A DNA stretch of 64,000 nt from NCBI RefSeq assembly GCF_001426685.1, contig NZ_LMFB01000005.1, forward strand, positions 190,773 to 254,772, given 5' to 3'. The position numbers were made by a program, and so were the translations under genes. The notes under the pieces are model-generated. The model was not told the origin of the DNA, made no database searches, and was given only the letters and a program-made list of their open reading frames with translations. This DNA is from Rhizobium sp. Root483D2. Its GTDB lineage: Bacteria > Pseudomonadota > Alphaproteobacteria > Rhizobiales > Rhizobiaceae. Below are positions 7,672 to 14,610 of this stretch, in pieces; the stretch's first letter is position 1, and the number at the start of each line of letters is the position of its first letter.

Positions 7672-9147
7672 TCACACGGCCTGCTTGCGGTCAAGCCGCA
7701 CCGGCGCGGCGCCCTGCGTTTCCAGATAGAAGCGGCGCAGCAGGTTTTTTGCGACCAGCAGGCGGTAATCGGCCGATGCGCGCCAGTCGGTCAGCGGCGT
7801 GTAGTCCTTGCCGAGCGCCTCCATCGCGGTCTCGACCGTGGCTTCAGTCAACTCTGCACCCGTCAAAGCCGCTTCGGCATGTTCAGCCCGCTGGGGTGTC
7901 CCCGCCATGCCGCCAAAGGCAATCACGGCGTCGCTGACTTTACCGCTCCCGTCGAAGGCCAAGTGGAAGGCGCCGCAGACGGCGGAGATGTCCTCGTCCA
8001 GCCGCTTGGTGATCTTGTAGACCGCATAGCGCGCATTCTGATTGAGGAACGGGATGCGCACGGCCTCGACGAACTCGCCGGGCTGGCGATCCTGCTTGCC
8101 ATATTCGATGAAGAAGCGTTCGAGCGGGACGGTGCGGCGCACCCGGCCCTTGCGCAGAACGACGGACGCACCGAGCGCGATCAGGGCGGGAGGCGTATCG
8201 CCGATCGGCGAGCCGTTGGCGATGTTGCCGCCGATCGTGCCCATGTTGCGCACTTGCTGGCCGCCGATGCGGTTCCAGAGTTCGGTGAGCTGCGGAAAGT
8301 GCTTTGCAATCAGCGGAAAGGATTCCGTGTAGCTGACGCCGGCGCCAAAGGTGATGCCGGTCGCATCGATCTCAATGCGGCGCAACTCGTCGAGATGGCT
8401 GAGATGCACCAAGGGGGCGATATCGCGCATGAATTTCGTCACCCACAGACCGACATCGGTGGAGCCGGCGACGATCCGGGCCTTCGGCTCGGCCTCGTAG
8501 ATATCGGCGAGATCATCGACAGAGGCCGGCAGCAGAAAGCGCTCGGAGCCTTCGCCGATTTCGACGCGCTTGCCGTCCTTCAGCCCCTCCAGTTTCTGGA
8601 TGATCGTGGCGCGTTCCGCGACCAGCGGATCTCGGTCGAGATCGCCGATCACCGACACGGCCTCGGCGGCGCGGATGATGGCGGCGTAGCCGGTGCAGCG
8701 ACAGAGATTGCCCTGCAGCGCCTTTTCGATTTCGGTCACGGACGGTTTCGGATTTTCCATCCAGAGACCATAGAGCGACATCACGAAGCCGGGCGTGCAG
8801 AAGCCGCATTGCGAGGCATGCGTATCGACCATCGCCTGCTGCACCGGATGCAGCGGGCCACCGGGCGACGCAAGCGAATCCACCGTGACGACATGGCAGC
8901 CATCGAGCGAGCCGACGAAACGGATGCAGGCGTTGACGCTCTCATATTTCAGCCGGCCATCCAACAGGCGCCCGACCAGCACCGTGCAGGCGCCGCAATC
9001 GCCTTCGGCGCAGCCTTCCTTGGTGCCGCGCAGATTGCGGTCGATGCGCAGAAAATCGAGCAGGGTCTGAACTGCCGAGACGGCCGAGAGTTCGACCAGG
9101 CGGTGATTGAGCAGGAAACGGATGGAGCTGCGGATCTGGACGGTCAT
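7672..9147 (-). CDS. xdhA: Xanthine dehydrogenase, FeS/FAD small subunit
   Basis: The 491-aa protein carries two [2Fe-2S] domains at about residues 1-170: the plant-type motif CAEGDCGACTV and the second cluster CGFCTPGF...LCRCTGY. An FAD-binding domain follows (GGNIANGSPIGDTPPALIAL) with a CO-dehydrogenase-flavoprotein-like C-terminus. It moves electrons from the Mo centre in XdhB to NAD+. The ATG at 9147 lies 3 bp after the uraH stop, so coupling is likely. All cluster cysteines expected from the family are present. Confidence 0.96.
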   Translation of the reverse strand: MTVQIRSSIRFLLNHRLVELSAVSAVQTLLDFLRIDRNLRGTKEGCAEGDCGACTVLVGRLLDGRLKYESVNACIRFVGSLDGCHVVTVDSLASPGGPLHPVQQAMVDTHASQCGFCTPGFVMSLYGLWMENPKPSVTEIEKALQGNLCRCTGYAAIIRAAEAVSVIGDLDRDPLVAERATIIQKLEGLKDGKRVEIGEGSERFLLPASVDDLADIYEAEPKARIVAGSTDVGLWVTKFMRDIAPLVHLSHLDELRRIEIDATGITFGAGVSYTESFPLIAKHFPQLTELWNRIGGQQVRNMGTIGGNIANGSPIGDTPPALIALGASVVLRKGRVRRTVPLERFFIEYGKQDRQPGEFVEAVRIPFLNQNARYAVYKITKRLDEDISAVCGAFHLAFDGSGKVSDAVIAFGGMAGTPQRAEHAEAALTGAELTEATVETAMEALGKDYTPLTDWRASADYRLLVAKNLLRRFYLETQGAAPVRLDRKQAV

Positions 9148-9150
9148 GGC

Positions 9151-9510
9151 TCAGCTCCCGCGATAGGTGGAATAGCTGTAGGGCGACAGCAGCAGCGGCA
9201 CATGATAATGCGCCGACACCTCTGCGATGCCGAAGCGGATGGGGATGATATCGAGGAAAGATACACTGCCATCTTTCCGGCCGAGATAATCGCCAGCATA
9301 AAAACGCAGCTCGTAAATACCTGAGGTCATGGTCTCGCCGCTCAACAGCGGCGCATCGCAGCGGCCGTCATCGTTGGTACGGGTAGAGCCGATCGGCTCG
9401 GCGTGCTCGCCGTCGATGCGGAAAAGGTCGATGCGCAGGTTTTCGGCGGGCTTGCCGAGCGCTGTGTCGAGCACATGGGTCGTTAGCCGGCCGGCTGTTC
9501 CAGTTTGCAT
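9151..9510 (-). CDS. uraH: 5-Hydroxyisourate hydrolase (transthyretin-like)
   Basis: The 119-aa protein hydrolyses 5-hydroxyisourate, made by PuuD, to OHCU. It has the family N-terminal [16 protein letters not shown] with the catalytic His and the diagnostic C-terminal tetrapeptide YRGS. The ATG at 9510 sits 8 nt after GGGAGG; a GTG three codons upstream overlaps the spacer and is rejected. It heads the uraH-xdhABC transcription unit, divergent from the allantoinase/OHCU-decarboxylase gene that acts next. The intergenic region holds a 14-bp palindrome likely to control both directions. Confidence 0.95.
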   Translation of the reverse strand: MQTGTAGRLTTHVLDTALGKPAENLRIDLFRIDGEHAEPIGSTRTNDDGRCDAPLLSGETMTSGIYELRFYAGDYLGRKDGSVSFLDIIPIRFGIAEVSAHYHVPLLLSPYSYSTYRGS

Positions 9511-9590
9511 GCGTTTCACCTCCCGAAGACTGCATTCATTGCGCCACTATCGGCCACTCCACTTCCCTGCGGTAGCGGGCTGATCGTTCG

Positions 9591-9614
9591 AGACTTTCAA
9601 AATTTTGAAGGGGA
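9591..9614. promoter_or_regulatory. Purine-cluster shared element, copy 2, with perfect palindrome
   Basis: AGACTTTCAAAATTTTGAAGGGG contains the perfect 14-bp palindrome TTCAAAATTTTGAA (9596-9609). The first ten bases AGACTTTCAA are identical to 13891-13900 upstream of the purine permease, and the core 9-mer is shared with 3128-3136. It sits 80 bp from the uraH start and 66 bp from the puuE start, so one protein dimer could govern both operons. Confidence 0.55.
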
Positions 9615-9675
9615 ATGGCGCGCGCGTTTTCTGTTTAGAAATCGGTGCATCACAGACTTTGGGAGGAGCGACTTC

Positions 9676-11094
9676 ATGAGATATCCGCGCGATCTACAGG
9701 GCTATGGCGCGACCGCGCCCAACGCCGCCTGGCCGGACGGCGCCCGCATCGCCGTGCAATTCGTCGTCAATTACGAGGAGGGCGGCGAAAATTGCGTGCT
9801 GCATGGCGATATCGCCTCGGAAGCCTTCCTGTCGGAGATCGTCGGCGCCAGCGCCTGGGCGGGCCAGCGCCACTGGAACATGGAATCGATCTATGAATAT
9901 GGTGCCCGCGCCGGTTTCTGGCGGCTGCACCGGCTTTTGACCGGGCGGGACGTTCCCGTCACGGTGTATGGCGTCGCAACCGCCTTGAAACGCTCTCCGC
10001 AGCAGGTGGCGGCGATGCTGAGCGCCGGGTGGGAGATCGCCTCGCACGGTCTGAAATGGGTCGAGCACAAGGACATGGACGCAGCCGAAGAGCGCAAGCA
10101 GATCGCAGAAGCGATCCGGCTGCATACGCTGGTGACCGGCGAGCGGCCGCGCGGCTGGTATACCGGCCGGTGTTCGGAAAACACCGTCGACCTCGTGGCA
10201 GACGAAGGCGGCTTTGCCTATGTCTCCGACAGCTATGCCGACGACCTGCCCTATTGGCACGAACATGACGGCAGGCACCAGCTGGTGATACCCTATACGC
10301 TCGATACCAACGACATGCGCTTTGCGACGCCGCAAGGGTTCAACAGCGGCGACCAGTTCTTCAGCTATCTGAAAGACACGTTCGACGTGCTTTATGCGGA
10401 AGGCGCTGACGGCGCGCCGAAAATGATGAATGTCGGCCTGCATTGCCGCCTGGCCGGACGGCCGGGACGCGCCGCCGCTCTCGCCCGGTTCATCGATTAT
10501 GTGAAGAGCCACGACAAGGTCTGGCTCGCGCGCCGCATCGATATCGCTGGGCATTGGGCAAAGACATTTCCCTTCAAGCCGAACGAGGATCGGCCGTCGC
10601 GCCTTTCTGAAGAGGTTTTCGTTGCCAAATTCGGCGGCGTATTCGAACATTCGGACTGGATCGCAAGGCGCGCCTATGCCGGCGAGCTCGGCGCGGCCAA
10701 CGATACTGCTTTGGGCCTGCATGCGGCCCTGGCAGCCGTTTTTCGCGGCGCGAGCGAAACGGAGCGGCTGGCGGTGCTCAACGCCCACCCGGATCTTGCC
10801 GGGAAGCTGGCGCAGGCCAAGCGGCTGACCGAAAGCTCGACCAGCGAACAGGCATCCGCCGGGCTCGATGCGCTGACAGACGCGGAACGCGAGCAGTTCA
10901 ACATCCTGAACGGCCGCTACGTCAAAACCTTCGGCTTCCCCTTCATCATCGCCGTGCGCGGGCTTGGCAAGGCCGACATTCTGGCCGCCTTCCAGAGCCG
11001 CATCGGCAATGACTGGAAAACGGAATTCCAGACCGCCTGCCGCCAGGTCGAGCGGATCGCGCTGCTGCGCCTCACCGACATGCTGCCGAACTGA
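9676..11094 (+). CDS. puuE: Allantoinase PuuE fused to OHCU decarboxylase
   Basis: The 472-aa protein has two enzymes. Residues about 1-300 are a PuuE-type allantoinase of the polysaccharide-deacetylase fold (FVVNYEEGGEN, EIASHGLKWVEHKDMD, NVGLHCRLAGRPGR). Residues about 305-472 are an OHCU decarboxylase with HPDLAGKLAQAKRLT and GRYVKTFGFPFIIAVRG. The order on the polypeptide is the reverse of the pathway order: the C-terminal domain makes S-allantoin, then the N-terminal domain opens it to allantoate. The ATG at 9676 follows GGGAGGAGCG; longer in-frame sequence upstream is non-coding. It forms an operon with allA, 11 bp downstream. Confidence 0.95.
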   Translation: MRYPRDLQGYGATAPNAAWPDGARIAVQFVVNYEEGGENCVLHGDIASEAFLSEIVGASAWAGQRHWNMESIYEYGARAGFWRLHRLLTGRDVPVTVYGVATALKRSPQQVAAMLSAGWEIASHGLKWVEHKDMDAAEERKQIAEAIRLHTLVTGERPRGWYTGRCSENTVDLVADEGGFAYVSDSYADDLPYWHEHDGRHQLVIPYTLDTNDMRFATPQGFNSGDQFFSYLKDTFDVLYAEGADGAPKMMNVGLHCRLAGRPGRAAALARFIDYVKSHDKVWLARRIDIAGHWAKTFPFKPNEDRPSRLSEEVFVAKFGGVFEHSDWIARRAYAGELGAANDTALGLHAALAAVFRGASETERLAVLNAHPDLAGKLAQAKRLTESSTSEQASAGLDALTDAEREQFNILNGRYVKTFGFPFIIAVRGLGKADILAAFQSRIGNDWKTEFQTACRQVERIALLRLTDMLPN

Positions 11095-11105
11095 GGAGGG
11101 ACACG

Positions 11106-11591
11106 ATGAAGACGATCAATATTCAACCGCTGACCCGCGAGGCTTTCGCCCCCTTCGGCGAAGTGCTGGAAACCGAAGGTGCGCACAACTTTCCGATCAA
11201 TGCCGGAAAATGCGTGCGCTATCATGATCTCGCCAGGATCGAGACGACGGGCGAAAAAGCCCGCCCGATGATCAGCCTCTTGCGCGGCGAGCCCTATCCG
11301 CTGCCGCTGGAACTCACCATGGTCGAGCGCCACCCGTTCGGCAGCCAGGCGTTCATTCCGCTCAGCGAACACCCGTTCCTGGTCGTCGTCGCTGAGGAAA
11401 CGCCGGACGGACCGGGCGAACCGATTGCCTTCAGGACGGCGCCCGGACAGGGCGTCAATATCGGCCGCAATATCTGGCACGGTATCCTGACGCCGCTGGA
11501 TGGCGTCTCCGACTTCGCCGTCGTCGATCGCGCCGGCGAAGGCGTCAATCTCGAAGAGCATTTTTACGACACGCCGTTTCTGATCCGCTGA
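11106..11591 (+). CDS. allA: Ureidoglycolate lyase
   Basis: The 161-aa cupin-fold protein splits ureidoglycolate into glyoxylate and urea. It shows the family start LTREAFAPFGEVLE, the MVERHPFGSQAFIPL core, and the NIGRNIWHGILTPL and DFAVVDR segments. The ATG at 11106 follows GAGGAGGGACAC. It is the last gene of the puuE-allA operon, followed by a strong terminator. The enzyme that would supply ureidoglycolate from allantoate (allantoicase or allantoate amidohydrolase plus ureidoglycine step) is not in this window. Confidence 0.95.
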   Translation: MKTINIQPLTREAFAPFGEVLETEGAHNFPINAGKCVRYHDLARIETTGEKARPMISLLRGEPYPLPLELTMVERHPFGSQAFIPLSEHPFLVVVAEETPDGPGEPIAFRTAPGQGVNIGRNIWHGILTPLDGVSDFAVVDRAGEGVNLEEHFYDTPFLIR

Positions 11592-11619
11592 ACCATCCAC
11601 CGCGTTCAAGCCGTCCCAT

Positions 11620-11649
11620 CGCCCGCCCTTCCGGCGGGCGAAAATTTTT
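11620..11649 (+). terminator. Rho-independent terminator after allA
   Basis: An 8-bp GC stem CGCCCGCC / GGCGGGCG with a 5-nt loop (CTTCC) at 11620-11640 is followed by AAAATTTTT. It lies 28 bp after the allA stop and should end the puuE-allA transcript. Confidence 0.85.
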
Positions 11650-11734
11650 CTGCTGACAATGTCAATTTCCGGAATGCCCGTTCGTCGCTAGAATGTGAGG
11701 CCAGATGAGGCCTGCTCTAACCAGGAGATTGACG

Positions 11735-12103
11735 ATGCGTGTGATGGTTCTCGTGAAAGCGACCGAAGACAGCGAAAAGGGTTTTGTGCCGACAGCCGAA
11801 ACCCAGGCGATGATGGAGGCGATGGGCAAATTCAACGACGAGCTTCGTGAAGCCGGCATCCTGCGCGATGCCGACGGTTTGAAACCCTCTTCCGCAGGCA
11901 AACGTGTCGCCTTCGACGGCACCCGCCGCACCGTCATCGACGGCCCTTTCGCCGAGGCCCGCGAACTGGTGGCCGGCTTCTGGCTCTGGGATGTCAAGGA
12001 CATGGATGAGGCAGTGGCCTGGGTGAAACGCTGCCCCAATCCGATGCCGGGACCGAGCGAGATTGAGATACGGCCGCTGTATGAACTGGCGGATTGGCAA
12101 TGA
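11735..12103 (+). CDS. YCII/DGPF-domain protein
   Basis: The 122-aa protein belongs to the YCII-related (DGPF) family: RVMVLVKATEDSEKG at the start, a central VIDGPFAEARELVAGFW motif that includes DGPF, and a C-terminal MDEAVAWVKRCPNP. Family members form ferredoxin-like a/b dimers and often sit near ECF sigma-factor genes; none is visible here. The ATG at 11735 follows AGGAG with a 7-nt gap. It lies beyond the allA terminator and probably has its own promoter. Function is unknown and no link to purines is evident. Confidence 0.8.
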   Translation: MRVMVLVKATEDSEKGFVPTAETQAMMEAMGKFNDELREAGILRDADGLKPSSAGKRVAFDGTRRTVIDGPFAEARELVAGFWLWDVKDMDEAVAWVKRCPNPMPGPSEIEIRPLYELADWQ

Positions 12104-12292
12104 AGCGGTGATGCTTAAGGTGCGCGGGAAGCTGCTGCGCAGACAGTCGCTGGTTTCACCCTAAGCTCTTTTGACAAACGACTAAGTTTCCATGATCAAG
12201 CTTCGCGAAAAGAAGATGATGGTTCCATTGTTTGCCAAACCCTTGTTTGCAATGTCTGTGAACGCAATCCCCAGATAACGGGACGTTCCATT

Positions 12293-12323
12293 AAAAAACG
12301 GGCCGCAACGCATGCGGCCCGTT
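12293..12323 (-). terminator. Rho-independent terminator of the purine permease gene
   Basis: On the minus strand the stem AACGGGCCGCA / TGCGGCCCGTT (11 bp, 5-nt loop) is followed by a T run (12298-12293). A second perfect 10-bp stem, GAAACGAGGC / GCCTCGTTTC at 12341-12363, overlaps the permease stop codon. The rest of 12104-12292 shows nothing I recognise. Confidence 0.85.
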
Positions 12324-12361
12324 CAGTATTCATCTCCCCTGAAACGAGGCGCTGCCTCGTT

Positions 12362-13654
12362 TCACTCCGCGAAAAACGCGAAGCGGATGACGAAGAGGAT
12401 GGCGACGATGAGGGTGGCCGGGTGGATGGCGCGCCATTTGCCAGTGAACAGTTTGAGGACGACATAGCTGATGAAGCCGAAGGCGAGGCCGTTGGCGATC
12501 GAGTAGGTGAAGGGCATGGCAAGAGCCGTCAGCGCTGCCGGTGCGGCTTCGGTGAGGTCTTCCCAATCGACTTCGGTGAGCTCGCGCATCATCAGGCCGG
12601 CGACGTACAGCAGAGCCGGCGCCGTCGCATAGGTGGGCACGGAGGCCGCCAGCGGCGAGATGAACAATGCGGCAAGAAAGAGCAGCGAGATGACGAGGGC
12701 TGTGAGCCCCGTGCGGCCGCCGGCCTGAACACCGGACGCGCTTTCGACATAGGCCGTGGTGCTGCTGGTACCCATCAGCGAACCGGCGACGATGGCCGTG
12801 CTGTCGGCCAGAAGCGCGCGGCCAAGGCGGCTCGGTTGGCCTTCCTGGATCAGGTTGGCTCGCTTGGCGACGCCGATCAGCGTGCCCGTCGCGTCAAACA
12901 CTTCAACGAGAACGAAGACGAGGATGACATGGATCAGGCCGCCATGCAGGGCGCCGACAATGTCGAGCTGCAGGAAGGTCGGCGCCATGCTCGGCGGCAT
13001 CGAGACGACGCCCTGGAACTGGCTGACGCCGGTGACCCATGACAGCACCGTGACCGCCAGGATACCGATGAGGATCGCCCCCTTGACCCGCAATGCATCG
13101 AGCACCGCGATGACGAAGAAGCCGAAAATGGCGAGCAGCGGTCCGGTTTCCCTCAGGCTGCCGAGACCGACAAGCGTTGCCGGATTGTCGACGACGATGC
13201 CGGCATTCTTCAGGGCGATGATGCCGAGGAAGAGGCCGATACCGGTGGCGATCGCGCTGCGCAGCGAATGCGGGATGCCCTGGATCAGCCAGCTGCGGAT
13301 ACCGGTGACCGTCAGGAAGACGAAGATCAGGCCCGAGATGAAGACCGCGCCGAGCGCCTGTTGCCAGGTGAAGCCGAGGGCGGCAACGACGGTAAAGGCG
13401 AAAAACGCGTTGAGGCCCATGCCGGGCGCCATGCCGATCGGCCAGTTGGCGACCAGCGCCATGACGATCGAGCCGAGTGCGGCGGCCAGACAGGTGGCGA
13501 CGAAGATCGCGTCGCGATCCATGCCGGTGGTCGACAGGATGTCGGGATTGACGAAGATGATATACGACATCGTGAGAAATGTCGTGACGCCCGCCACCAG
13601 TTCGGTGCGGATCGTGGTATTGTGCTCACTCAGCTTGAAGAGCCGTTCAAACAT
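12362..13654 (-). CDS. AzgA-type NCS2 purine permease (guanine/hypoxanthine family)
   Basis: The 430-aa protein is an inner-membrane purine:proton symporter with about 12-14 hydrophobic segments. It starts MFERLFKLSEHNTTIRTELVAG-like and has family segments FLTMSYIIFVNPDIL, APGMGLNAFFAF, LVEVFDATGTL and GTSSTTAYVESASG, typical of the AzgA/PbuG branch. The ATG at 13654 follows GGGAGG; longer upstream in-frame sequence is leader, not coding. Import of guanine or hypoxanthine would supply GuaD and XDH. The leader between this start and the shared element at 13891 is unusually structured (see the 13659-13812 entry). Confidence 0.93.
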   Translation of the reverse strand: MFERLFKLSEHNTTIRTELVAGVTTFLTMSYIIFVNPDILSTTGMDRDAIFVATCLAAALGSIVMALVANWPIGMAPGMGLNAFFAFTVVAALGFTWQQALGAVFISGLIFVFLTVTGIRSWLIQGIPHSLRSAIATGIGLFLGIIALKNAGIVVDNPATLVGLGSLRETGPLLAIFGFFVIAVLDALRVKGAILIGILAVTVLSWVTGVSQFQGVVSMPPSMAPTFLQLDIVGALHGGLIHVILVFVLVEVFDATGTLIGVAKRANLIQEGQPSRLGRALLADSTAIVAGSLMGTSSTTAYVESASGVQAGGRTGLTALVISLLFLAALFISPLAASVPTYATAPALLYVAGLMMRELTEVDWEDLTEAAPAALTALAMPFTYSIANGLAFGFISYVVLKLFTGKWRAIHPATLIVAILFVIRFAFFAE

Positions 13655-13658
13655 ATTT

Positions 13659-13812
13659 CCTCCCTTGGCCGGAAAAATCCATTCCCGGCGCATGCCAATG
13701 GCCAAGCCGCCTTCTCCTCTGGCGGCAAGCCAAACTGTACCGATCTTCAAGCCATCATGGCTCGTCAGGGCCCCTGCCCGATCAGTCTCCGGCCGCCATG
13801 ATGGCAGGCCGG
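13659..13812 (-). promoter_or_regulatory. Structured 5' leader of the purine permease, switch-like fold over the ribosome site
   Basis: Reading the minus-strand transcript 5' to 3': CCGGCC/GGCCGG arms (13812-13807 with 13794-13789), an 11-bp perfect inverted repeat (13805-13795 with 13761-13751), and hairpin A (13732-13699). Hairpin A has a 6-bp GGCGGC/GCCGCC stem, a small AA/AA internal loop and a 4-bp base. The segment 13706-13700 (CUUGGCC) inside hairpin A is also perfectly complementary to 13670-13664 (GGCCAAG), which abuts the GGGAGG ribosome site. The two pairings exclude each other, as in a translational switch. A xanthine/urate-type riboswitch is possible but unproven. Confidence 0.45.
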
Positions 13813-13890
13813 ATGTCTCATTCACGGTTTTATGATTGTGCGTTTTCGCGCGGCAGATCGCTAGCCGTCCATTTCGACGCCGCGAGCGAA

Positions 13891-13910
13891 AGACTTTCAA
13901 ATTTTTCGGG
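13891..13910. promoter_or_regulatory. Purine-cluster shared element, copy 3
   Basis: AGACTTTCAAATTTTTCGGG shares ten identical starting bases with 9591-9600 and the core ACTTTCAAA with 3128-3136. It lies about 240 bp upstream of the permease start, in the 393-bp gap to the Lrp gene. Only the left half of the palindrome seen at 9596-9609 is kept. The rest of the gap (13911-14047) shows nothing I recognise. Confidence 0.5.
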
Positions 13911-14047
13911 GGACAGTTTGGTGAGCCATATCGCCCGCTTGGCGGAATACTTGCGCGATTTTCGCCGTATCGGCGGCAAGACCGGCGGAAATGCCGTCAC
14001 TTTCCTGCTCCTCATTGTGTGAGCCTTCGCAGCAAAGTCAAGCAAGG

Positions 14048-14482
14048 TCAGCTGCGTTCGATATCGCGGCGCAGAACGATCGATGTGGTGAGGTCATCGA
14101 CATTGTCCATCGTTGCCACTTCGTTTCTCAACTCGTTCAGCGCGTTGATGGAGCCGACTTCGACCTCGACGACGAGATCGAGCTGGCCGCTGACTGAGGA
14201 CACCTTGCGCACGGAGGAGAAGCCCGCCAGCCGGTCGAGCACCCCGATGGAGGGCGTCTTTTTCAGCGTCAAAAGCAGGAAGGCATGCACCTGGCCCTCG
14301 TCCAGCTGGCCGATATCGGCCCTGTAGCCGCGGATGATCCCGGCCTTTTCCAGCCGGTTGACGCGCTCGGTCGTCGCACTCCTGGAAAGCCCGATGCGGC
14401 CTGCCAGAGACTTCATCGGGATGCGCGCCTCGCGCGACAGGATGCTGAGAATCGTGCGGTCGATCGCGTCTGTGTCCTGCAT
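14048..14482 (-). CDS. Lrp/AsnC-family transcriptional regulator
   Basis: The 144-aa protein has an N-terminal HTH (DRTILSILSREARIPMKSLA, then GLSRSATTERVNRLEKAGII) and a C-terminal RAM ligand-binding domain (AFLLLTLKKT, SVSGQLDLVVEVEV). The ATG at 14482 is used. It is divergent from the three-domain kinase/PLP fusion gene across a 128-bp gap with a perfect 8-bp dyad. Lrp-type regulators next to amino-acid catabolic genes usually sense the substrate, so it probably controls 14611-18777. The ligand is unknown. Confidence 0.9.
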   Translation of the reverse strand: MQDTDAIDRTILSILSREARIPMKSLAGRIGLSRSATTERVNRLEKAGIIRGYRADIGQLDEGQVHAFLLLTLKKTPSIGVLDRLAGFSSVRKVSSVSGQLDLVVEVEVGSINALNELRNEVATMDNVDDLTTSIVLRRDIERS

Positions 14483-14532
14483 GCTGTCGGGCCTTTCCGC
14501 GAACGGGCAAGATGACGGTTATTATAAACATA

Positions 14533-14551
14533 ATGCCGGTGCAACCGGCAT
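14533..14551. promoter_or_regulatory. Perfect dyad in Lrp/fusion-gene gap, candidate operator
   Basis: ATGCCGGT-GCA-ACCGGCAT is a perfect 8-bp inverted repeat with 3-nt centre, flanked by AT-rich sequence (TTATTATAAACATA). It lies between the divergent Lrp gene and the fusion gene and is a plausible Lrp/AsnC site. Assignment is by position and symmetry. Confidence 0.45.
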
Positions 14552-14610
14552 ATTGCCGGATGCAAAGCTTTGTCTTCCCGTGCCACTCTGCATGCAGACG
14601 AGGACCCATC

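Noticed and set aside
5604-7937. A 777-codon open frame on the plus strand opposite xdhB
   Set aside because: It lies opposite xdhA/xdhB, which have full family motifs; His/Arg/Ala/Gly-rich composition is typical of antisense frames in GC-rich DNA, and no ribosome site or domain is seen.
7534-9324. A 596-codon plus-strand open frame opposite xdhA and uraH
   Set aside because: Same antisense-shadow character; the minus-strand genes are unambiguous.
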